DNA of 15,004 nt from Bacteroidetes bacterium UBA2475. Its GTDB lineage: Bacteria > Bacteroidota > Bacteroidia > B-17B0 > Aurantibacillaceae. Positions 7,885 to 13,730 of this stretch are shown here, piece by piece (position 1 is the first letter of the stretch; each line of letters opens with the position of its first letter). The position numbers and the translations under genes are program-made. The DNA lies in NCBI GenBank assembly GCA_002342065.1, contig DDPF01000015.1:1-15004 (forward strand), given 5' to 3'. The notes under the pieces are model-generated. The model had not been told where the DNA came from. It saw only the letters and a list, made by a program, of their open reading frames with translations, and made no database searches.

Positions 7885-10500
7885 TTACGATGCCCTTTCT
7901 TTATCCAAATACGATTGCACCACTTCAATAGCATTATCTATCACATCACTTAATGCAACAATATATGTGCCCGGTTTTGCCAATGAGAATGCATGCTTCA
8001 AAGCTTCTATTTCTTTAGGAACATATTCGTAAGATTTATTAGCGTCAGATTCTTTAATTCCTTCTACTAACAGATCAACAATTTCCTGGGCCTCGCGGCC
8101 GCGTAAAAATTTATCCTGACGAATAATAATGTGATCGAACATTTCCGCAGAAATTTTCCCCATTTTACGAATGTCCTCGTCGCGCCTATCGCCGGTTCCT
8201 GTAATGATACCGATCTTTTTAGGAGAATCGATAGAAGATAAGAATTCTTTTATACCATTAAAACCATCAGGGTTGTGCGCAAAATCTATCAACACTTTGT
8301 ATTCTTTAAAATCAAATACATTCATACGACCCGGCGTTTGCGAGGCTGAAGGAATAAATGTTTCAAGATTGGTCTTTATATCTTCAATAGTAAAACCGTA
8401 AACGTAAGAAGCTAAAGTAGCGGCTAAAACATTAGCCACCATAAAACTTACTTTACCGTTAAATGTAAGCGGCACATTCGTTACTTTACACACCCTGAAT
8501 TTCCATTCGCCTTTTTTTATAGTGATAAATCCATTTTCAAGTATAGCAGCAACGCCGCCTTTTTTACAATGCTCTACTATTACTTTATTATTTTCATTTA
8601 AACTAAAATACGCAATGTTGCAATCTGCATCTTTTGCAATACCCACGCAATGTTCGTTATCAGCGTTTAAAACAGCATATCCTGTACGTTTTACACTCTT
8701 AACAACAACACCTTTAACATTGGCCATGTCTTTTAAAGTATTAATATCCGAAAGGCCCATGTGATCTTCCTGAATATTAGTAACAACAGCCACATCGCAT
8801 CTGCCAAAACCTAAACCTGAACGTAAAATGCCGCCGCGTGCTGTTTCCAATACTGCAAATTCTACAGTAGGATCTTTTAAAATAAATTCGGCACTAACGG
8901 GTCCGGTTGTGTCGCCTTTTGTAAGCATTGAGTTTTGAACGTAGATACCATCTGAAGTTGTATAACCAACACGGTAACCGTTATTTTTTACAATATGTGC
9001 AATTAAGCGGGTAGTAGTAGTTTTACCATTTGTACCTGTAATGGCAATAATTGGAATTCTACAATTTTTTCCTGGAGGATATAACATATCAATTACCGGT
9101 GCAGCTACGTTTCTTGGTAAACCTTTAGCAGGGGCTAAATGCATTCTAAAACCCGGTGCGGCATTTACTTCTAAAACTACGCCACCAGAGGTTTCCAAAG
9201 GCTCACTTAAATTCTGCGCCATGATATCAATACCGCAAATATCTAAACCAATAACACGCGAAATGCGCTCGCAAATGAAAATATTTGTTGGGTGCATAAT
9301 ATCTGTAACATCGGTAGATGTGCCACCGGTGCTTAAGTTAGCGGTTCCTTTTAAATAACATTGTTCGCCTTTTTTAAGAATTGTATCTAACGTGTAATTA
9401 AATTTTGCGAGTTGATCATGCGTTTCTTTATCTATACTAATTTCTGTTAATACATTTTCATGTCCATAACCTCTTCTTGGATCTTTATTTTCAAGATCGA
9501 TCAATTGTTGGATGGTTGATTTTCCATCACCGATCACATGCGCCGGCTCGCGAAGAGCGGCTGCAATAAAGCGGTGGTTAATTACTAAAACCCTGAAATC
9601 GTATCCTGTAATAAATTTCTCTACAATAATTCTGCGCGAATATTTTTTTGCATGGTGAAAAGCTTCAATAGCTTCTGCCTCTGTTTTTACATTTATAGAA
9701 GCGCCTTTACCATGATTACCATCCAGTGGTTTAAATACCAACGGGAATTTTACTTTTTCAATAACTTCTTTTACTTCTTCCAATGAAGAAATACACATGC
9801 CTTTTGCTACTGGTATAGCTGCTTCTGCAAGCATACGTTTGGTCTCATCTTTATTACTTGCAAGATCTACTGCTATAGAACTGGTGCGATCAGTCATGGT
9901 GGCTCTAAAACGAACCTGATTCTTACCATAACCTAATTGCACCAAAGATTCTCCATTTAAACGAATAAATGGAATATCACGCGCAACGGCCTCATCAACA
10001 ATAGAGCCGGTACTTGGCCCTAAACGCTCACGTTCGCGCATTTCGCGCATAGTTTTAACATCTGCCGCAATATCATACTCTGCGCCTGCAATTAAAGCTT
10101 CCGCAATTGCTACGGACACTTTAGCGGCATAGAGACCAACTTTTTCTTCCATATACGAGAAAACAACATTGTAAACGCCTTCTTTACCTGTGCCACGGGT
10201 GCGCCCGTAACCACACTCCATACCGGCTAATGTTTGTATCTCTAAAGCAATATGTTCTATCACATGCCCCATCCAGGTTCCTTCTTTAATTCGATCAAAA
10301 AAGCCGCCTTCGTGGTTATAAGAGCAGCGATGCGACTGTAAAGAAGGCATCATTTTTTCAAGTCTTTCTAAAAAACCGGGTATTTTATTGGTGGGAGATT
10401 GCTCTAACTCCTCCAGGTCAAGCTTCATTACAATTAATTTTTTTCTGTAATTTGACCAGTAATTAGGGCCTCTCAGAGCTTTTGTTTCAATAATTTTCAT
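7885..10500 (-). CDS. cphA: Cyanophycin synthetase
   Basis: CphA uses ATP to extend cyanophycin, adding Asp to the poly-Asp backbone and Arg to each Asp side chain, and the polymer forms cytoplasmic granules. The 871-residue length matches cyanobacterial CphA1 (about 875). The N-terminal domain (1-~160) has RGPNYWS (10-16), KLIVMKLDLE (21-30) and the HVIEH motif (79-83), at the position reported as a primer-processing metal site in CphA1. The ATP-grasp domain (~215-475) has KPLDGNHGKG (257-266) and EVNAAPGFRMH (444-454). The Mur-ligase-like domain (~483-871) has the P-loop GTNGKTTTT (489-497), ARGGILR (554-560), TPGRMN (722-727) and DFAHNPDGF (739-747). It is divergent from cphB across 144 bp that contain a strong dyad. 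No convincing promoter box was seen on its side. All three domains look intact, so it should be active; polymer production is inferred. Confidence 0.97.
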   Translation of the reverse strand: MKIIETKALRGPNYWSNYRKKLIVMKLDLEELEQSPTNKIPGFLERLEKMMPSLQSHRCSYNHEGGFFDRIKEGTWMGHVIEHIALEIQTLAGMECGYGRTRGTGKEGVYNVVFSYMEEKVGLYAAKVSVAIAEALIAGAEYDIAADVKTMREMRERERLGPSTGSIVDEAVARDIPFIRLNGESLVQLGYGKNQVRFRATMTDRTSSIAVDLASNKDETKRMLAEAAIPVAKGMCISSLEEVKEVIEKVKFPLVFKPLDGNHGKGASINVKTEAEAIEAFHHAKKYSRRIIVEKFITGYDFRVLVINHRFIAAALREPAHVIGDGKSTIQQLIDLENKDPRRGYGHENVLTEISIDKETHDQLAKFNYTLDTILKKGEQCYLKGTANLSTGGTSTDVTDIMHPTNIFICERISRVIGLDICGIDIMAQNLSEPLETSGGVVLEVNAAPGFRMHLAPAKGLPRNVAAPVIDMLYPPGKNCRIPIIAITGTNGKTTTTRLIAHIVKNNGYRVGYTTSDGIYVQNSMLTKGDTTGPVSAEFILKDPTVEFAVLETARGGILRSGLGFGRCDVAVVTNIQEDHMGLSDINTLKDMANVKGVVVKSVKRTGYAVLNADNEHCVGIAKDADCNIAYFSLNENNKVIVEHCKKGGVAAILENGFITIKKGEWKFRVCKVTNVPLTFNGKVSFMVANVLAATLASYVYGFTIEDIKTNLETFIPSASQTPGRMNVFDFKEYKVLIDFAHNPDGFNGIKEFLSSIDSPKKIGIITGTGDRRDEDIRKMGKISAEMFDHIIIRQDKFLRGREAQEIVDLLVEGIKESDANKSYEYVPKEIEALKHAFSLAKPGTYIVALSDVIDNAIEVVQSYLDKERAS

Positions 10501-10544
10501 TCGGTTCGGTTTTGCAATTTCTTGAAAGTACTACTTGTTTTTTA

Positions 10545-10566
10545 TTTAAACAACAGTGTGTTTAAA
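10545..10566. promoter_or_regulatory. Candidate operator: 22-bp dyad between cphA and cphB
   Basis: TTTAAACA (10545-10552), six bases (ACAGTG), then the exact complement TGTTTAAA (10559-10566). Flanking TTTA and ATAA extend the symmetry with one slipped base. It sits 44 bp upstream of the cphA start and about 50 bp upstream of the cphB -7 box, where a dimeric regulator could control both divergent genes. It does not resemble the E. coli ARG box. The alternative is a hairpin in an RNA crossing this region. Confidence 0.5.
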
Positions 10567-10588
10567 ATAAGGTGATAATTGAAACGTA

Positions 10589-10624
10589 TTGAACGTAGAT
10601 TAATTGATAATTAGGCTAGTTTTG
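10589..10624 (+). promoter_or_regulatory. Candidate promoter of cphB
   Basis: TAGTTTTG (10617-10624) matches the TAnnTTTG -7 consensus exactly. The nearest plausible -33 TTG is at 10589-10591, giving a 25-base spacer, somewhat longer than usual, so an activator may be needed. Initiation near 10630 would leave a leader of about 15 nt before the ATG at 10645. Confidence 0.45.
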
Positions 10625-10644
10625 TATATTATCAAAACATTAAC

Positions 10645-11523
10645 ATGAGTGCACCAAAAGGTAAACTAATTATTATAGGCGGTTCGGTTGACAAAGGAAG
10701 TCATTTTGTGGCGCAAACAGATGTACCGCTTAACCTTAAGTTTTTTGAACGAGGGATCTTAAAAAGGATCAGCACCGAATCGGCAAAACAAAATTTATCA
10801 CGCATTGAAGTTATTACAACGGCTAGCAGTATACCGCAAGAGGTTGGTACGGAATATGTAAAAGCTTTTCAATCACTGAATATACAGGATGTTGCTATTT
10901 TAGATATACGCACGCGCGAAGATGCCAATGCGCCTGAGAATATAGAAAGATTAAAAAAGGCCGATGTTGTTATTTTTACCGGTGGCGACCAGTTAAAACT
11001 TACTTCCATTTATGGGGGTACAGCTTTTCATCATATGTTGTTGGATCGTTACGAAAATGAGAATTTTATTATTGCCGGAACTTCTGCGGGAGCCGCAGCC
11101 AGTTCTAATAATATGATCTACCAGGGAAGTAGCAGTGAGGCTTTATTAAAAGGAGAAGTTAAAATTACAGGCGGTTTAGGTTTTATTAATAATGTTATTA
11201 TTGATACACACTTCGTGCAACGTGGCCGTATTGGACGTTTGATGTATGCCTGCGCAAGTAATCCTATTAATTTAGGAATAGGTTTAGGAGAAGATACGGG
11301 TTTATTGATAAAAGATGGCAACGATATGGAAGCTATTGGTTCCGGACTTGTTATTTTAGTAGACGGAACACATATGCGTCGTACAAATATTTTTGAAGTA
11401 GAAATGGGAGAGCCGGTATCTATTGAAAATTTAACAATACATGTAATGTCCTTTGGCGATCATTTTGATCTTAAGACAAAAAGGCTCACATTCCATACAC
11501 GCCCGGTTAAAATATCTGAATAG
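10645..11523 (+). CDS. cphB: Cyanophycinase (intracellular, CphB type)
   Basis: The 292-residue S51-family serine peptidase cuts the cyanophycin backbone exolytically, releasing beta-Asp-Arg dipeptides. The nucleophile elbow is GTSAGA (145-150) with Ser147. Adding 15 to the Synechocystis CphB numbering (Ser132, His174, Glu201) lands exactly on Ser147, His189 and Glu216 here. The substrate-pocket residues I recall for that enzyme (Gln101, Asp172, Arg178, Arg180, Arg183) also fall on Gln116, Asp187, Arg193, Arg195 and Arg198, within FTGGDQ and DTHFVQRGRIGR. That spacing makes cyanophycin specificity very likely. There is no signal peptide, so it acts in the cytoplasm on the cell's own granules, unlike secreted CphE enzymes. 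It is divergent from cphA and convergent with iaaA, whose stop codon is 3 bases from its own. Confidence 0.97.
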   Translation: MSAPKGKLIIIGGSVDKGSHFVAQTDVPLNLKFFERGILKRISTESAKQNLSRIEVITTASSIPQEVGTEYVKAFQSLNIQDVAILDIRTREDANAPENIERLKKADVVIFTGGDQLKLTSIYGGTAFHHMLLDRYENENFIIAGTSAGAAASSNNMIYQGSSSEALLKGEVKITGGLGFINNVIIDTHFVQRGRIGRLMYACASNPINLGIGLGEDTGLLIKDGNDMEAIGSGLVILVDGTHMRRTNIFEVEMGEPVSIENLTIHVMSFGDHFDLKTKRLTFHTRPVKISE

Positions 11524-11526
11524 GAA

Positions 11527-12456
11527 TTAATCCTTATAAATTCCAATAAATAAGTCTTCGCCTTCTTTTTTAGAAGCGCGGTACATTCCTTCTGAATTAA
11601 ATGGTAATTCTATGTTTCCTTTTGCGTCCAGGGCTATCAATCCGCCTTCGCCGCCGATCTTTACCAGTTTATCCATTACCACAATATCGCAGGCTTTTTT
11701 AAGCGAGAGACCTTTGTATTCTATTAAGCACGAAATATCATAAGCAACTACTGCGCGAAGAAAAAACTCACCATGGCCTGTACATGAAATGGCACAGGTT
11801 TTATTATTAGCATAAGTACCCGAACCAATAACGGGCGTATCGCCAACGCGACCGTGTTTTTTATTGGTCATGCCTCCGGTACTTGTGCCTGCGGCTAAAT
11901 TACCATGCTGATCAATTGCCACTGCGCCAACAGTGCCAAATTTTTTCTCTTTATCTGTATGATCGAGGATCATTTTATCTTCTTTTTTCGCTTCCTGTAA
12001 TTGATCATAACGAAGTTGTACAAAAAAATAATCATCAGGCATAAACTCTGTATTTATTTTTTTAGCGAATTCTTGTGCGCCTAAACCCGCCATAAATACA
12101 TGTTCTGATTTTTCCATTACAGCTCTTGCGAGACTGATTGGATTTTTGATGTTCTGTACGCCTGCAACTGCGCCGGCCATAAGATCTTTTCCATTCATAA
12201 TAGAAGCATCCATTTCGTGTTTGCCTTCGTTTGTAAAAACCGCACCTTTGCCCGCATTAAAAAGAGGGTTATTTTCCAGCGATCGGATGGCTGCCTCAAC
12301 TGCATCCATGCTACGGCCACCTTTTATTAAAAGGTCTTCCCCGGCAATCATAGCATCTTCTAATGCTTTTTTATAAGCCAGTTCTTTTTCGGCTGTCATG
12401 CTCGAACGTAAAATGGTTCCGGCGCCTCCGTGTATTGCAAGTGCAAATTTTCTCAT
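11527..12456 (-). CDS. iaaA: Isoaspartyl peptidase / plant-type L-asparaginase
   Basis: The 309-residue Ntn-hydrolase starts at the ATG at 12456, which gives the canonical MRKFALAIHGGAG opening; a longer frame from 12519 only adds an unrelated 21-residue leader. The precursor should self-cleave before Thr175 (KKFGTVGAVA), giving alpha and beta subunits, with Thr175 as nucleophile (Thr179 in E. coli IaaA). Further hallmarks are NAGKGAVF (67-74), MDASIM (82-87), TSTGGMTNKKHGRVGD (191-206), GSGTYAN (211-217) and TGHGE (226-230). The family hydrolyses beta-aspartyl dipeptides and asparagine. Next to cphA and cphB its likely job is splitting beta-Asp-Arg into Asp and Arg, completing cyanophycin turnover; general isoaspartyl repair or asparagine use remain possible. 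It has no signal peptide. A TACCTTTG box lies four bases before the ATG, so the message may be nearly leaderless. Confidence 0.95.
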   Translation of the reverse strand: MRKFALAIHGGAGTILRSSMTAEKELAYKKALEDAMIAGEDLLIKGGRSMDAVEAAIRSLENNPLFNAGKGAVFTNEGKHEMDASIMNGKDLMAGAVAGVQNIKNPISLARAVMEKSEHVFMAGLGAQEFAKKINTEFMPDDYFFVQLRYDQLQEAKKEDKMILDHTDKEKKFGTVGAVAIDQHGNLAAGTSTGGMTNKKHGRVGDTPVIGSGTYANNKTCAISCTGHGEFFLRAVVAYDISCLIEYKGLSLKKACDIVVMDKLVKIGGEGGLIALDAKGNIELPFNSEGMYRASKKEGEDLFIGIYKD

Positions 12457-12460
12457 GTAA

Positions 12461-12468
12461 CAAAGGTA
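12461..12468 (-). promoter_or_regulatory. Candidate -7 box of iaaA, almost touching the start codon
   Basis: On the minus strand TACCTTTG matches TAnnTTTG exactly, and its last base is only four bases before the ATG at 12456. No good -33 TTG is visible; TTTA lies about 18 bases upstream. If used, transcription begins at or within a few bases of the start codon. It also supports the shorter gene start over the ATG at 12519. Confidence 0.4.
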
Positions 12469-12567
12469 TAAAAATGTAGACGTATTTAAAGGATTTGTTA
12501 ATACTATAAATCGTAGCAAAGTACAACTACTTTATGTAGTAAATTCGTATTATAAAAAAGAAAGAAT

Positions 12568-12918
12568 ATGAAAACACCAAAAAAAATGGAAACGTATTTT
12601 AATATGATCGAGAACATTAAATACGAGAATGAACATGGCGGGGCTTATGCTTACATTCAGTTTATGGCTTATTCAAGGGAAGTTTTAAAATTGTTGCGTC
12701 CGTTAAAAAGTCTTGAAAGACAAATGGAAGCCATTGAAGGGACTAACTGGCTGTTGAATGAATACCTTGCAGTAAGATTTACTTACAGGCATAAAACCAT
12801 CTTTGAAAATAAATTAAGCGAAACAAGGCAGATCTTTAATTCTATAAGAGAATCATTTAAAGAAGCAGAGATCAGAACACCATATAAATATACTGTTCAA
12901 CACGCACAGGCTGCTTAA
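12568..12918 (+). CDS. Protein of unknown function, 116 aa
   Basis: I do not recognise this family. The 116-residue product has no signal peptide, no membrane segment and no Cys. It is largely helical and charged, with aromatic clusters (GGAYAYIQFMAYS near 24-36, EYLAVRFTYRH near 65-75). A run rich in Lys, Arg and Glu (RPLKSLERQMEAIEG) lies between them. The start at 12568 follows an A-rich stretch (AAAAAAGAAAGAAT) typical of Bacteroidota translation starts; an in-frame Met at codon 7 is an alternative. It is divergent from iaaA, 111 bp apart, and faces a possible 57-aa gene. Coding is supported by frame length, the leader and the clean intergenic flanks. Function cannot be inferred from the context. 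Confidence 0.65.
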   Translation: MKTPKKMETYFNMIENIKYENEHGGAYAYIQFMAYSREVLKLLRPLKSLERQMEAIEGTNWLLNEYLAVRFTYRHKTIFENKLSETRQIFNSIRESFKEAEIRTPYKYTVQHAQAA

Positions 12919-12930
12919 TTTTTTTGAGAT

Positions 12931-13104
12931 CTACCAGTATAAAAAGACCAGGTTATTTTCAGGGTCTTTATTATTGAATAAAGAAGGTATAATACCTTTC
13001 GAGGTTTTATTATTTGACTTAGCAGAATTAGTTATTTCAACAGAAACTTTTTCTTCTTTTGTTTTTGGGACAGCTTTAGTGCCTTTTTGGTTTTGCTTCA
13101 TCAT
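12931..13104 (-). CDS. Possible small basic protein, 57 aa
   Basis: An open frame from the tandem ATGs at 13104-13099 to the TAG at 12933-12931 encodes 57 residues. The N-terminal half is rich in Lys, Asn and Ser and looks disordered (MMKQNQKGTKAVPKTKEEK); the end is hydrophobic and aromatic (NNLVFLYW). An in-frame TAA lies 15 bases upstream of the start, so the frame is not part of a larger gene. It follows osmC on the same strand after 97 bases. A terminator-like hairpin overlaps its 3' end, and no promoter box was seen, so it may be chance. No known family is recognised. Confidence 0.35.
   Translation of the reverse strand: MMKQNQKGTKAVPKTKEEKVSVEITNSAKSNNKTSKGIIPSLFNNKDPENNLVFLYW
12943..12969. 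terminator. Possible bidirectional terminator hairpin
   Basis: AAAGACC (12943-12949) pairs with GGTCTTT (12963-12969) around a 13-base loop. Read on the plus strand, the T-tail is short (TTTATTATT); read on the minus strand, the stem runs into five T. It lies 24 bases after the stop of the 116-aa gene, so it most likely ends that transcript, although it is also inside the possible 57-aa frame. Confidence 0.45.
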
Positions 13105-13140
13105 CAGGAGATTGTTTTAGTATAATAAAGCTATATCATG

Positions 13141-13168
13141 AAAAGGCCTTTTCGATGCGGCTTTTTTT
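13141..13168 (+). terminator. Terminator-like hairpin with T-run
   Basis: AAAAGGCC (13141-13148) pairs with GGCTTTTT (13159-13166, one G-U) across a 10-base loop, inside a run of seven T (13162-13168). On the plus strand this is a fair intrinsic terminator. On the minus strand the stem has one mismatch but could still affect the osmC mRNA end. The overlapping perfect palindrome GAAAAGGCCTTTTC (13140-13153) gives an alternative fold. Confidence 0.45.
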
Positions 13169-13201
13169 CAATTATTAACATTTTGTAGGTGAAAAACTCT
13201 G

Positions 13202-13627
13202 CTAGGGCAAATCTTCTACATAAAAATTGGCTTCAGAAGTTATGGGCACTGCTAAAGCCTTTGATATGACACAGGTTTGTTCTGCGTCTTTTGTAATGGC
13301 TTTAAACTCATCCAATGTTAAGCCTGGAACATTACCCGTAATATTTAAATGCACACCCATTATTTTAAGGTCTTCCAAAGTAACTGTTGCTTCAGTATCT
13401 AATGAAACGGGCTTAATGCCTTTTTTAGCGATCATAGCGCTAACCGACATGGTAAAACATCCGGCATGCGCGGCTGCTAATAATTCTTCCGGGTTAGTTC
13501 CGTTGTCGCCTTCAAAACGGGTTTTAAAATTATAATCGGTATCGTTTAAAATTCCACTTTCTGAGGTTAATGTACCCTTGCCATCTTTTAATGTGCCTTC
13601 CCAATGTGCTTTTGCTGTACGTTTCAT
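13202..13627 (-). CDS. osmC: OsmC-family peroxidase
   Basis: The 141-residue protein has the OsmC/Ohr architecture and the two redox cysteines, Cys57 in the NPEELLAAAHAGCFTM segment (45-60) and Cys119 in DAEQTCVISKAL (114-125). The N-terminal beta part (AHWEGTLKDGKGTLTSESG) and RFEGDNGTNPEELL are characteristic of the OsmC branch, as opposed to Ohr. Members are cytoplasmic thiol peroxidases that reduce organic hydroperoxides using a Cys pair re-reduced by lipoyl or other dithiol systems. The length matches the family (about 140). The start at 13627 is the only one giving the usual MKRTAKAHWEG opening. It stands apart from its neighbours; a weak -7-like TCAATTTG lies on the minus strand at 13662-13655. 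A stress-induced role is expected from the family but is not shown by the sequence. Confidence 0.95.
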   Translation of the reverse strand: MKRTAKAHWEGTLKDGKGTLTSESGILNDTDYNFKTRFEGDNGTNPEELLAAAHAGCFTMSVSAMIAKKGIKPVSLDTEATVTLEDLKIMGVHLNITGNVPGLTLDEFKAITKDAEQTCVISKALAVPITSEANFYVEDLP

Positions 13628-13730
13628 GTTTTCTAATTAGTATTTACTGAACAACAAATTGATTGTGTTTAAGTTTAGAAAATACAGAAAGAAAAGCCTT
13701 TACTAAAATAAATAGGATAAGAAAGTAATT

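Noticed and set aside
9041..9358. 105-codon plus-strand frame inside cphA
   Set aside because: Antisense shadow of the ATP-grasp/Mur-ligase junction of cphA, with no features of its own.
10545..10566. Arginine-repressor (ARG box) identity for the dyad
   Set aside because: The half-sites TTTAAACA and TGTTTAAA do not fit the TGnATwwwwATnCA pattern; it is kept only as an operator for an unknown regulator.
12457..12519. Upstream start (ATG at 12519) for iaaA
   Set aside because: The family begins at the HGGAG strand; the extra residues are unlike any homolog I know and precede the -7 box.
12526..12540. ACTAC-TTTAT-GTAGT small inverted repeat upstream of the 116-aa gene
   Set aside because: Five-base arms in AT-rich DNA are expected by chance; no promoter box supports it.
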